The notes: generated by a model not told the origin, from the sequence alone. Counted from the first letter of the stretch, positions 15,575-23,744 are shown. The stretch: DNA of 40,590 nt from Oscillospiraceae bacterium (GCA_015068445.1 SVKN01000014.1:1-40590); one strand, 5' to 3'. Made by a program: numbers and translations.

Positions 15575-15895
15575 TCAGCCCTGATAATCCTCCAGCAGCA
15601 TCGCAAGCGCCTCCTCGCTGTCGACAGTCACGCCCTCGGCCAGCCGCAGCCTGTCCTGCTCCGGCAGGGAGGCGACGGCGCAGTCCGTCAGCCGCACAAG
15701 ACCGTTTTCCGGGGAGAACACGGCCACCACGCCCATATACTCCCGCACGGTGTACAGCGGAGCGGACACCTCCGCGACCGTTGCAGAGACCGGAACAGGG
15801 GCGGGGGACGGCCGCAGCGCCGCAGCGCCTGTCAGCCCCAGCGCCAGCGTGCCCAGCCCTGCCGCCAAACGCAGGCGAAGCGTCTTTTGCATCAT
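15575..15895 (-). CDS. Small exported protein with a BofC C-terminal-like domain
   Basis: 106 residues. N-terminal signal or anchor (QKTLRLRLAAGLGTLALGLTG split over residues 3-23), a Pro/Ala linker, then YTVREYMGVVAVFSPENG ... SLPEQDRLRLAEGVTVDSEEALAMLLEDYQG. This pattern (YTV.EY.G..AVF ... SLPE.DR..L..GI.V.SEEEL..LLEDY.G) is one I associate with the C-terminal domain of BofC, which in Bacillus inhibits SpoIVB in the forespore intermembrane space; stand-alone versions are common in Clostridia. The function here is not established. Two ATGs (15895, 15892) follow AGAGGTG; the frame is open further upstream but without a site. It is convergent with the anti-sigma gene, with the repeat element between them. 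Confidence 0.7.
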   Translation of the reverse strand: MMQKTLRLRLAAGLGTLALGLTGAAALRPSPAPVPVSATVAEVSAPLYTVREYMGVVAVFSPENGLVRLTDCAVASLPEQDRLRLAEGVTVDSEEALAMLLEDYQG

Positions 15896-15953
15896 GAGCA
15901 CACACCTCTTTTTGTCTCTATTCTGCCCCATGATGCCCGTGATATACTACCAT

Positions 15954-15982
15954 TTGCATTTCGACAAAGATTGTGTTATACT
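15954..15982 (+). promoter_or_regulatory. Promoter of the penicillin-binding protein gene
   Basis: TTGCAT (15954-15959), 17-nt spacer, TATACT (15977-15982), giving a leader of about 60 nt. Confidence 0.65.
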
Positions 15983-16050
15983 GTATCCGTATCTTTATGT
16001 CCATCCATTCTTTCAGGGCGGCCGCGCCGCCTTCAAGGAGACATCGCATC

Positions 16051-18504
16051 GTGACCACAACCAACAAGAAAAAGAAACGGGGATTCTTCCGCAGCTTCTT
16101 CCGCGGGCTGGGCTTTCTCGTGCTGACGCTGATCCTCATCGGCTTCACCTGCACGGCGATCTGCGGCATGGCCTTCGCCTATTATATCGAGGAATACGTC
16201 AGCAAGGACGTAGATATCGATCTGGAGAGCTTCCGGCTCAATTTCACCAGCTTCATTTATTATATCGACAAGACCACAGGGCAGGAGGTGGAGCTCCAGC
16301 AGCTCCACGGCTCCGAGAACCGCGTCTGGGCCGATATCGAGGAGATCCCGCAGCAGCTGCAGGACGCCTTCATTTCCGTGGAGGACGCCACCTTCGAGAC
16401 CCACAACGGCGTCAACTGGAAGCGCACCATCGGCGCCGCCATGAACTATATCGTCAAGTTCCGCTCGAACTTCGGCGGCGGCTCCACCATCACTCAGCAG
16501 CTGATCAAGAACCTGACGGGCGACGACGAGACCTCCGTCAAGCGCAAGATCCAGGAGGTCATGCGCGCGCTGGAGCTGGAGAAGAAGTACGAGAAGGACG
16601 ACATCCTCGAGATGTACCTCAACACCATCTATTTCGGCCAGTCGTCCTACGGCGTGCGACAGGCGGCCTACACCTACTTCGGCAAGGAGCTGAACGAGCT
16701 GACCCTGGCCGAGTGCGCCTCCATCGCCGGCATCACCAAGAACCCCTACAAATACGACCTGATCCGCTTCCCCGAGTACAACGCCGAGCGCCGCGCCATC
16801 GTCCTGGGCGAAATGAAGCGCTACGGCAAGATCGACGAGGAGCAGTATGACCGCGCCATGAACGAAAAGGTCGTGGCCAACCGCGGCAAGGAGAGCAGCG
16901 AGTCCGGCCAGTACCAGTCCTACTTCGTCGACGCCGTCATCGACTCCGTCATCGCCGACCTGCAGACCAAGAAGGGCTACAGCGCCGAGACGGCGAAGCT
17001 GATGCTGTACACCGGCGGCCTCAAGATCATCACCACCATCGACATGGACATCCAGGCCGCCATGGACGAGGTCTTCACCGACCTCGACCACTTCCCCGGC
17101 GTTCTGGGCTCCGACGGCACCATGCCCCAGGCGGCCATGGTCCTCATGGACCCCTACACCGGCGAGGTGAAGGCGCTGTACGGCGGCAGGGGAGAGAAGA
17201 CGGGCAACCGCGTGCTCAACCGCGCCACCATGTCCAAGCGTCAGCCCGGCTCCTCCATCAAGCCGCTGACCGTCTACGGCCCCGCCATCGAGGCCGGGCT
17301 GATCACGCCCATCACGGTCATCGACGACGTGCCCAAGGACTTCACGGTCCGCGACACAGGCTGGCCAAAGAACGAAAACAAGACCTACAGCGGCAAATGT
17401 ACGATCCTCCGCGGTATCGCCCAGTCCCTGAACACCATCGCCGTGGACGTCGTCACCCGCCTGACGCCCGAAAAATCATACGATTTCGCCCACAACCGGC
17501 TGAACATGTCCACCCTCGTCGATTCCCGCACGGTGACGCGCAAGAACGGCGAGACCGAGATCCAGACGGATATCGCCATCAGCCCCATGGCCCTGGGCGG
17601 CCTGACCGACGGCGTCCGCGTCATCGACATGGCGGCCGCTTATTCGGCCTTCTCCAACGACGGCTACTACAACAATCCCGTTCTGTATACGAAGGTCTAT
17701 AACTCCTCCGGCGAGCTGATCCTCGACAACACCCCCCAGAAGACGGAGGCCATGAGCGCCAAGACCGCCACCTACATGGTGGAGCTGCTGCGCTACGCCG
17801 TCACCAACGGCACGGGCGCCCAGGCGGCGCTGGGCAACGGCATCGCCGTGGGCGGCAAGACCGGTACCACCACCAGCAACTATGACCGCTGGTTCGCCGG
17901 CATCACGCCGTACTACACCGGCGTCGTCTGGTTCGGCTACGACCGCCAGCAGGAGGTCACGGGCGTCTCCACGAACCCGGCCCTCTACCTGTGGAAGCAG
18001 GTCATGCAGCGCGTCCACGCCGGCCTGCCGGAGCGCGATTTCTACACCTCCGTGGAGCTGGTCAAATGCTCCTACTGCCTCGACAGCGGCCTCGCCCCCG
18101 GCAACTACTGCAGCCGCGATCCCCGCGGCAGCCGCGTGGCCACCGCCTACGTCGCCAAGGAGGACGTCCCCACCGAGACGTGCAACTGCCACCGCCAGGT
18201 GGACGTCTGCGCCGAGACGGGCCTGCCCGCCAACCAGTACTGCAATCAGGCCACGGTCCAGCACGCCGTGCGCGTCTACGTGGACGACCGCAAGTTCCCG
18301 ATCTCCGTCCCCGTGGGCGACAGCGGCGCCTGCATCTACCCCAACTCCATTTGTACCACCCATAACGCCGAAAACGACGGCAACCTCCCGCCCGAGCCCG
18401 ATCCCATCGAGGAGCCCACTCCGGGCTTCTGGGAGAACCTGTTCCCGGACAGGCCCGACAACAACGACAGCTGGTGGGACAACCTGTTCCCGTCCAATCC
18501 CTGA
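16051..18504 (+). CDS. Class A penicillin-binding protein (bifunctional PBP1A-like)
   Basis: 817 residues; polymerises and crosslinks peptidoglycan. Cytoplasmic basic tail, one membrane helix (about 20-45), glycosyltransferase domain with VEDATFETHNG (catalytic E111), GGSTITQQLIKNL, and KKYEKDDILEMYLNTIYFGQ; transpeptidase domain with SSIK (S401), SLN (459-461) and KTGT (603-606), so both active sites look complete. The C-terminal ~150 residues carry about nine cysteines (CSYC, NYC, TCNC and others, from about 673) and a Pro-rich end with WENLFPD/WDNLFPS repeats. The start is GTG with AAGGAG 10 nt upstream; the open frame continues back to 15973, but that overlaps the promoter. A LysR gene follows with no terminator between. 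Confidence 0.95.
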   Translation: MTTTNKKKKRGFFRSFFRGLGFLVLTLILIGFTCTAICGMAFAYYIEEYVSKDVDIDLESFRLNFTSFIYYIDKTTGQEVELQQLHGSENRVWADIEEIPQQLQDAFISVEDATFETHNGVNWKRTIGAAMNYIVKFRSNFGGGSTITQQLIKNLTGDDETSVKRKIQEVMRALELEKKYEKDDILEMYLNTIYFGQSSYGVRQAAYTYFGKELNELTLAECASIAGITKNPYKYDLIRFPEYNAERRAIVLGEMKRYGKIDEEQYDRAMNEKVVANRGKESSESGQYQSYFVDAVIDSVIADLQTKKGYSAETAKLMLYTGGLKIITTIDMDIQAAMDEVFTDLDHFPGVLGSDGTMPQAAMVLMDPYTGEVKALYGGRGEKTGNRVLNRATMSKRQPGSSIKPLTVYGPAIEAGLITPITVIDDVPKDFTVRDTGWPKNENKTYSGKCTILRGIAQSLNTIAVDVVTRLTPEKSYDFAHNRLNMSTLVDSRTVTRKNGETEIQTDIAISPMALGGLTDGVRVIDMAAAYSAFSNDGYYNNPVLYTKVYNSSGELILDNTPQKTEAMSAKTATYMVELLRYAVTNGTGAQAALGNGIAVGGKTGTTTSNYDRWFAGITPYYTGVVWFGYDRQQEVTGVSTNPALYLWKQVMQRVHAGLPERDFYTSVELVKCSYCLDSGLAPGNYCSRDPRGSRVATAYVAKEDVPTETCNCHRQVDVCAETGLPANQYCNQATVQHAVRVYVDDRKFPISVPVGDSGACIYPNSICTTHNAENDGNLPPEPDPIEEPTPGFWENLFPDRPDNNDSWWDNLFPSNP

Positions 18505-18540
18505 TCGGAACGCGCAAGGAAAGGAAGTGAAGCGGCCGCA

Positions 18541-19440
18541 ATGAATCTGACACATCTGAAATACGCCCTGGAGGTCGAGCGCACCGGCTCCATCACCAAG
18601 GCGGCGGAAAATCTGTTTATGGGCCAGCCCAACCTCAGCCGCGTCATCAAGGAGCTGGAGGACACCGCGGAGATCAAGATCTTCCGCCGCACCTCCAAGG
18701 GCATCGTCCCCACGGAGAACGGCCGCATCTTCCTCGAGCGCGCCCGTGAGATCGTCCGCCAGTCCCAGGAGCTGGAGAACCTGTTCAAAAACAGCCGCGG
18801 CCGTCGCCAGAGCTTCCGCGTGGCGGGGCAGAGCTCCTGCAGCCTGCTGCGCGCCTTCGAGCGCACGGTCATCGCACTGAGCCGCGACGGCAACTACGAC
18901 TGTTATCTGGAGGAATGCCCCTCCAGCGAGGCGCTGGAGCGCGTGCTCCACGGCGACGTCAGCATCGGTCTGATCAAGTCCCGCATCGCCGATATGGACA
19001 CGCTGCAGCAGGCGCTGTGGGAGCGCAACGTCCGCTGCCAGACCGTGGGCAGCTTCCGCCATCTGCTGCTGATGCACAAGGACCACCCCCTGGCCGGGGC
19101 CTCCCGGGTCACGGAGGGGATGCTGGAGCAGTACACCCTCGTCACCTCCGGCGGGCGCAAGGACGTGGGCGGCGTCAGCCGCATGGTCTTTTTCCCGTCG
19201 GTCGCCGGGTGCATCGCCGCCATGCCTGGCATCTTCGGCAGCTATATGATCACCAGACCCTTCCCCGCCGAGACCATCCGTCCCCTGGGCCTCATCATGA
19301 AGGAATACGACGACGGCCGCGGCGAGATGTCCGACCTGCTGGTCTACCGCTCGGAGCACAAGCTCAACGACGCCGAGAGCATCTTCGCCGACGAGTTCAC
19401 CGCCGCCCACTGGGACAGCAGCGGCCGCAGGGTCGAATAG
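18541..19440 (+). CDS. LysR-family transcriptional regulator
   Basis: 299 residues. N-terminal winged helix-turn-helix (1-60): MNLTHLKYALEVERTGSITK, AAENLFMGQPNLSRVIKELE and FRRTSKGIVPTENGRIFL, a canonical LTTR start. A linker helix and a substrate-binding domain (about 90-290) follow; RKDVGGVSRMVFFPSVAGC and FPAETIRPLGLIMKEY are visible, but no effector can be named. RBS AAGGAAGTGA, rather far from the ATG. It lies 36 bp after the PBP gene with no terminator, so it is probably transcribed with it; LTTRs usually control a divergent neighbour, and here there is none. Confidence 0.9.
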   Translation: MNLTHLKYALEVERTGSITKAAENLFMGQPNLSRVIKELEDTAEIKIFRRTSKGIVPTENGRIFLERAREIVRQSQELENLFKNSRGRRQSFRVAGQSSCSLLRAFERTVIALSRDGNYDCYLEECPSSEALERVLHGDVSIGLIKSRIADMDTLQQALWERNVRCQTVGSFRHLLLMHKDHPLAGASRVTEGMLEQYTLVTSGGRKDVGGVSRMVFFPSVAGCIAAMPGIFGSYMITRPFPAETIRPLGLIMKEYDDGRGEMSDLLVYRSEHKLNDAESIFADEFTAAHWDSSGRRVE

Positions 19441-19451
19441 AACCGCATAAT

Positions 19452-19492
19452 AAAACGCCTCTTTCCACTTTTCTTTGGAAAGAGGCGTTTTT
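19452..19492. terminator. Bidirectional terminator between lysR and the convergent membrane gene
   Basis: 15-bp stem AAACGCCTCTTTCCA / TGGAAAGAGGCGTTT with an A-tract on one side and T5 on the other. Confidence 0.92.
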
Positions 19493-19507
19493 AGCGTGTC
19501 AGTGTTA

Positions 19508-20446
19508 TTATTTATCCTTTTTCGTCTGGTCCTCGATGAAGTCCCAGATATCCTGCTCCTCGGCCAGACCCTCCTCGGCGGCGCGGTCGGCCTTGACCTC
19601 CTCGATGATGGAGTCCAGGTCGGGCTCCAGCGGCTCGTCCTTCTCGTGATCGAAGAAGGTGGAGGGCAGCTCGGGCTCCGTCTTCTTTTGCGCCCTGGCG
19701 TCCTCCTTGGGCATCCGCGGCGGGAAGACGAAGCAGGTGCCGCAGTACACGGCCACGGCCACCAGCATCATCGTTTCGGCAAAGCCCAGCGGATAGCGGT
19801 AATCCGTCAGCGTCAGCACGGCGCTGACCACCACGACGCTCGTCATCACCACGGCCCCCAGCAGGGAGAAGGAGATCAGAAAGTTCCGCGCCTGCTTGAC
19901 GAAGCGCATGGAGCTGACGCCGTAGACCGCCAGCGTCAGCAGCATCACGGCCAGAACCTCGGTGGCGTAATAGCCGATCACCGGGCTGGCGGAGACGTAG
20001 TCTTTATAGACGACCAGCAGCATCAGACACATGAAGAACACGGGGATCACGGAGAAGACCGACGTCATCTCCTTGTCGTCCGACACGACGCTGTACAGGA
20101 TGCCGAAGGCGCTCACCAGCGCCAGCGCCAGCGTGGCCGCCGTCAGCAGCCCGCCCTGGCGGGAGCTGATCATCGAGAACAGCCGGACGCCGGCCGACAG
20201 GAACAGCAGGATGGCCGAGGTGGCCACCGCCATCTTGAACGTCTGGTTCTCGATCCGCTGCGCGGGCAGCGGCCGCGCCCCCAGCAGGAACGCCGCCGCG
20301 GCGCAGGCGGCACCCAGCACCACCAGCAGACCGTAATACACCTTTCCGGGGTGAGTGAAATCCATCAGAAACGCACGGTAAATGCCGACGACCATGCCCG
20401 CGAAGGCGTAGATCATCAGCAGCATCGATCTTCGATTCGTTTTCAT
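19508..20446 (-). CDS. Polytopic membrane protein of unknown function
   Basis: 312 residues. About eight hydrophobic helices (roughly 8-28, 36-56, 72-92, 97-118, 127-147, 156-177, 185-206, 217-240) are followed by a soluble, strongly acidic tail of about 65 residues (KKTEPELPS, EKDEPLEPDLDSIIEEVKADR). No catalytic or transport motif is recognised. The ATG at 20446 with AGGTG upstream is preferred to an in-frame upstream start at 20503. It has a likely extended -10 promoter at 20487-20495 and a shared terminator with lysR. It is divergent from spoIID; a sporulation link is possible but only from position. Confidence 0.75.
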   Translation of the reverse strand: MKTNRRSMLLMIYAFAGMVVGIYRAFLMDFTHPGKVYYGLLVVLGAACAAAAFLLGARPLPAQRIENQTFKMAVATSAILLFLSAGVRLFSMISSRQGGLLTAATLALALVSAFGILYSVVSDDKEMTSVFSVIPVFFMCLMLLVVYKDYVSASPVIGYYATEVLAVMLLTLAVYGVSSMRFVKQARNFLISFSLLGAVVMTSVVVVSAVLTLTDYRYPLGFAETMMLVAVAVYCGTCFVFPPRMPKEDARAQKKTEPELPSTFFDHEKDEPLEPDLDSIIEEVKADRAAEEGLAEEQDIWDFIEDQTKKDK

Positions 20447-20486
20447 ATCGCAGCACCTGTTTTGCATAAGAATAGCTTGTAAGCTC

Positions 20487-20495
20487 ATTATAACA
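20487..20495 (-). promoter_or_regulatory. Extended -10 promoter of the membrane protein gene
   Basis: Minus strand TGT-TATAAT, an extended -10; no good -35. It lies about 40 bases upstream of the ATG in the spoIID intergenic region. No clear promoter for spoIID was recognised on the plus strand. Confidence 0.5.
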
Positions 20496-20524
20496 CAGAA
20501 CACAACGTTGGGAAAGGACTAAAA

Positions 20525-21529
20525 ATGAAAAGGATGACCGTGATGCTGCTGGCGGCGCTGGCCGCCGTGTACCTGATGCCGCTGTTCACCGTGGGCGTCG
20601 GCGGCGGGAAGGCGCAGGAGCCTGCGCCCGCTGCGGAGCCTGTCGCCGAGGAGCCGCCGGATTTCGACCGCCGCACGACCGTCACCGTGCTGTTGGACGG
20701 CGCTATAAAGTCGATGAGCCTGCGGGACTACCTCCGGGGCGTGGTGGCGGCGGAGATGCCCGCCTCCTTCCCGGAGGAGGCGCTGAAGGCCCAGGCCGTG
20801 GCCGCCAGGAGCTACACGCTCTACCAGCTCAGACTATACGAAGACGGCGCGGCCCTGCCCGAGAGCCACGGCGGCGCGCAGCTCTGCGGCGACCCCGCCC
20901 ACTGCAGCGGCTACGTGGACGTCGACGCGCGGAAGGCCGAGCTCTGGGGCGCGGATGCATCCTACTATGAAGCGCGCATCACCGCCGCCGTGGACGGGAC
21001 CGCCGGGGTGACGGCCACGTATGACGGCGCGCCCATCGCCGCTGTGTTCCACTCGGCCTCCGGCCCCAGGACCGAGAGCGCGTTGGCCGTCTGGGGCGCG
21101 GACCTGCCGTATCTCGTCACCGCCGCCAGCCCCGGCGGCGATCAGTCGCCCGACTATCTGGGAGAGGTGACGGTCGCGGAGGAAGCGTTCAGGGAAAAGA
21201 TGCTGGCCGCGCACCCCGACATGGACCTGTCCGCGCCGGCGGACACCTGGTTCCGCGCCTCCGTGCGCTCGGAGGCCGGCGGGATCATCGATGTGGAGGT
21301 AGGCGGCGTCCGCGTCAGCGGCCTCTGGCTGCGGCAGCAGCTGGGCCTCAACTCGACAAACTTCACCTACCACCCGGCGGACGGCCTGCTGACCTTCCGC
21401 ACCGTTGGCTGCGGCCACGGCGTGGGCATGAGCCAGTACGGCGCGAAGGCGCTGGCGGAGCAGGGGAGGACTTACGACGAGATCCTCCGCTGGTACTATC
21501 AGGGCGTCGATCTGACGGTCAGATCGTGA
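20525..21529 (+). CDS. spoIID: Stage II sporulation protein D (SpoIID)
   Basis: 334 residues. Lytic transglycosylase of the SpoIID/LytB family that, with SpoIIM and SpoIIP, drives engulfment of the forespore. An N-terminal anchor (MTVMLLAALAAVYLMPLF), a Pro/Glu-rich linker, then the family core LRDYLRGVVAAEMPASFPEE, ALKAQAVAARSYTLYQL with the catalytic Glu expected in AAEMP, a VDGTAGVTATYDGAPI segment, and the closing GCGHGVGMSQYGAKALAEQG and ILRWYYQGVDL motifs. RBS AAAGGA. The next gene is spoIIQ-like; spoIID-spoIIQ adjacency is a known clostridial order and supports both calls. Confidence 0.94.
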   Translation: MKRMTVMLLAALAAVYLMPLFTVGVGGGKAQEPAPAAEPVAEEPPDFDRRTTVTVLLDGAIKSMSLRDYLRGVVAAEMPASFPEEALKAQAVAARSYTLYQLRLYEDGAALPESHGGAQLCGDPAHCSGYVDVDARKAELWGADASYYEARITAAVDGTAGVTATYDGAPIAAVFHSASGPRTESALAVWGADLPYLVTAASPGGDQSPDYLGEVTVAEEAFREKMLAAHPDMDLSAPADTWFRASVRSEAGGIIDVEVGGVRVSGLWLRQQLGLNSTNFTYHPADGLLTFRTVGCGHGVGMSQYGAKALAEQGRTYDEILRWYYQGVDLTVRS

Positions 21530-21557
21530 ATAAAAGCGCATCACCGGGGCGATAATA
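21528..21557 (+). promoter_or_regulatory. Possible forespore (SigF/SigG-type) promoter of spoIIQ
   Basis: GAATA (21528-21532), 15-nt spacer, GGCGATAATA (21548-21557). The -10 fits the SigF form GGNRANAHTW completely; the -35 differs from GYWTA at one base. The predicted start would fall at or inside the ribosome binding site, which weakens the call. Confidence 0.3.
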
Positions 21558-21575
21558 GCCTCGGAGGTGCTGCTC

Positions 21576-22322
21576 ATGCATGAAAAAGACGGCGCGATGG
21601 CGCGCCTGATGAGCTTCGCGGAGGATAAGGGATTTTACATCATCCTTATGCTGTGCGTTGTCGCCATCGGCATATCGGGTTATGTATTGTTTTTCGCCCC
21701 CACGGGGGAGCAGAGTGACTTCGGTCTGCAGCCGGGCGCGGAGCCCGGCGTCCCCGCCGCCGCGGCAGAGAAGCCGGAGCGGGTGCCCGTGATCCCGGAC
21801 GTCAGGGTGGAGCTGGAGCCGGAGCCAGAGGAGGTCCCCGTGATTCCGCCCAAGCCCGTGGAAGCCCCGGCCTCCGCCCCCGCAGAGGTGCAGACGTGGC
21901 TGTTTCACCGCGACCCGTCCCGGCTGATGCCCGTCAGCGGGCCGATCATCCGCGGGTATTCCATGGACACGCTGGTCTATGACGTCACCATGGGCGACTG
22001 GCGCACCCACGACGGGATCGACATCGCCTGCACCGTCGGCGACGAGGTCCGCGCCCCGGCGGACGGCACGGTGATCCGTGCCGGGACCGACGACCTGCTG
22101 GGCGGTCTGGTGGAGATCGACCACGGCGATGGACTGACGACGCTGCTGTGCGGCCTGTCGGCCGACGGTCTGGCGCAGGAGGGGCAGAAGGTGACGGCCG
22201 GGCAGACCGTGGGCCGCGCCGGAGGCACCATGAAGACCGAAAGCCTGCTGGAGCCCCACGTCCATCTGTCCGCTCGCCGGGACGGCGTGTCCGTCGACCC
22301 GGAGAGCCTGAACCTGAAATAA
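21576..22322 (+). CDS. spoIIQ: SpoIIQ-like M23 (LytM-domain) protein
   Basis: 248 residues. One membrane helix (20-40), a Pro/Glu-rich linker (about 42-105), and a LytM/M23 domain. The zinc ligands H145 and D149 (THDGID) and H230 (HVH) and the second His of that motif are present, but in IDHGDGLTTLLCGL the usual catalytic His of the Y-x-H-L motif is Gly193, so it probably binds zinc without full peptidase activity. SpoIIQ is the forespore half of the SpoIIQ-SpoIIIAH channel that holds the two cells together during engulfment. The ATG at 21576 with GGAGGT is chosen over a GTG at 21567 inside that site. It lies 46 bp after spoIID and ends at a strong terminator. Confidence 0.85.
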   Translation: MHEKDGAMARLMSFAEDKGFYIILMLCVVAIGISGYVLFFAPTGEQSDFGLQPGAEPGVPAAAAEKPERVPVIPDVRVELEPEPEEVPVIPPKPVEAPASAPAEVQTWLFHRDPSRLMPVSGPIIRGYSMDTLVYDVTMGDWRTHDGIDIACTVGDEVRAPADGTVIRAGTDDLLGGLVEIDHGDGLTTLLCGLSADGLAQEGQKVTAGQTVGRAGGTMKTESLLEPHVHLSARRDGVSVDPESLNLK

Positions 22323-22327
22323 CGCGC

Positions 22328-22358
22328 AGCGCCGCCTCACGGAGGCGGCGCTTTGTTG
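22328..22358 (+). terminator. Intrinsic terminator of spoIIQ
   Basis: 10-bp perfect stem GCGCCGCCTC / GAGGCGGCGC, loop ACG, then TTTGTTG. Confidence 0.85.
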
Positions 22359-22384
22359 CGCTCTTCGCCATTTTGTGGTATATT
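22356..22384 (+). promoter_or_regulatory. Promoter of the secreted-protein gene
   Basis: TTGCGC (22356-22361), 17-nt spacer, TATATT (22379-22384), touching the preceding terminator. Confidence 0.55.
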
Positions 22385-22420
22385 GCTATTATTACGACCG
22401 AACGGAGGGACGATCTAATA

Positions 22421-23731
22421 ATGAACGCGATACATAAACGCCTTCTGGCACTGAATCTGGCGCTTCTTCTGCTGCTGACGTGCGCCCTGACGGCCGCCGC
22501 GGCGGAGCCGCAGGCCGAGCTGACGGGGTACGATTTCATTATCACGGTGGACGGGTTCCGGTTTCCGTCTTCCATGCGCCGGGCCGGCGACGGCTGGGTC
22601 TACGACCCGGACGGCGAAGTGCCGACGCTGACGCTGACCGATTACGACGGCGGCCCCATCACCGCCAGCGGCGATCTGCGCATCTACACTGAGGGCGACG
22701 TGACCATCCGCGGCAACTCTTGGTATAGCGGCAATTACGGCAGCTGCGGCATCGAAGCCGACGCGGATGAGCTGACGATCCTGACGCTGTCGGGCACGCT
22801 GACCGTCATCGGCGGCAGCGGCACGATCACGGGCGGTTACGGCGTCGCAAACAACCGGGGCAGCGTCATTTACGAGGGGAGCCGCGATACGACCGCCACC
22901 TTTGTGGGCGGCGCCGGGACCGGCGACAAATCGGCGGGCGGCGACGCCTTCTTTGCCCGCGAGACCGCGTCGATCGGCGGCCCCGGCACCGTCGCCAGCA
23001 CCGGCGGCGACGGTCTGGGGATGGGCGGCGCCGGGATGCGGGCCACCAGCATCGCCATCGATGCGGATGCGGAGATCAACGGCAGCACCTACAGCTGCGG
23101 CATGTACGCCAATAAGCTCTCCTTCGGCCTTGTGGACGCCACGATCTACGGCTACGGCGTGCCGATCCACCTCGGCGGCAGTGACCCGTCGCTCATCTAT
23201 GATAAGGTCCACTGCACGCTGACCGCCGAGGGCGATACGGCGTATTTCAGAACGAACCGCTACACGCTGACGCTCGACGGCGGCAGCGCGGGCACGAAGA
23301 GCATCCCGTTGCGGTACGGCTCGGACAAACTGCTGGCGCTGGGGGATTACCGCTTCGAGCGGGACGACGCGGCCCAATGGGGCTGGACCTCCGACGGGAC
23401 CGTGCTGCCCCTGAACGCCCTTTATCAGATGGAGTACAGGGATACGACGCTTTCCGCCGCCTGGCGGCCCTTCTCCGATATCACGGTGATCCGGGAGGGC
23501 GGCGAGGTCACGGCGACGATCTCGGACGCCTGGACCGACGCTTTCGGCGCATCCTACTGCATCGTCGGCCTCTATGAGGGCGACAGGCAGCTGGCCGCCG
23601 CAGTGGGGCCCGTCCCCGACAGCGCCGACACGACGATCCGGCTGACCTATACGGGCGCGGGCGATCCCGTCTGCCGCATCTATACGCTGGACAGCCAATT
23701 CCGCCCGCTCACCGTCCCCGTGGAGAAATAA
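22421..23731 (+). CDS. Secreted Gly/Thr-rich protein of unknown function (possible beta-helix)
   Basis: 436 residues. A classical signal peptide (KRLLALNLALLLLLTCALTA then AAAEP) exports it; no lipobox and no sortase or S-layer motif is seen. Residues about 70-260 are rich in Gly, Thr and Ile with a repeating pattern of short strands and turns (GDLRIYTEGDVTIRGNS, TLSGTLTVIGGSGTITGGYG, NRGSVIYEGS, ETASIGGPGTVASTGGDG), which suggests a right-handed beta-helix or similar stacked fold. The last ~100 residues look like an immunoglobulin-like domain (FSDITVIREGGEVTATISD). No catalytic motif. Two upstream in-frame starts exist back to 22148 inside spoIIQ, but the ATG at 22421 has GGAGG and starts the signal peptide. 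It is monocistronic. Confidence 0.75.
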   Translation: MNAIHKRLLALNLALLLLLTCALTAAAAEPQAELTGYDFIITVDGFRFPSSMRRAGDGWVYDPDGEVPTLTLTDYDGGPITASGDLRIYTEGDVTIRGNSWYSGNYGSCGIEADADELTILTLSGTLTVIGGSGTITGGYGVANNRGSVIYEGSRDTTATFVGGAGTGDKSAGGDAFFARETASIGGPGTVASTGGDGLGMGGAGMRATSIAIDADAEINGSTYSCGMYANKLSFGLVDATIYGYGVPIHLGGSDPSLIYDKVHCTLTAEGDTAYFRTNRYTLTLDGGSAGTKSIPLRYGSDKLLALGDYRFERDDAAQWGWTSDGTVLPLNALYQMEYRDTTLSAAWRPFSDITVIREGGEVTATISDAWTDAFGASYCIVGLYEGDRQLAAAVGPVPDSADTTIRLTYTGAGDPVCRIYTLDSQFRPLTVPVEK

Positions 23732-23744
23732 CAGCCTGCATATG

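Noticed and set aside
15403..15897. A 164-codon plus-strand frame covering the second element and the BofC-like gene
   Set aside because: Pro/Ala/Arg-rich, crosses the repeat and is antisense to a protein with a signal peptide and a recognisable domain.
20462..20494. TTGCAT and TATAAC upstream of spoIID as a housekeeping promoter
   Set aside because: The spacer would be 21 nt, too long for a standard promoter; no convincing SigE-type boxes were found either.
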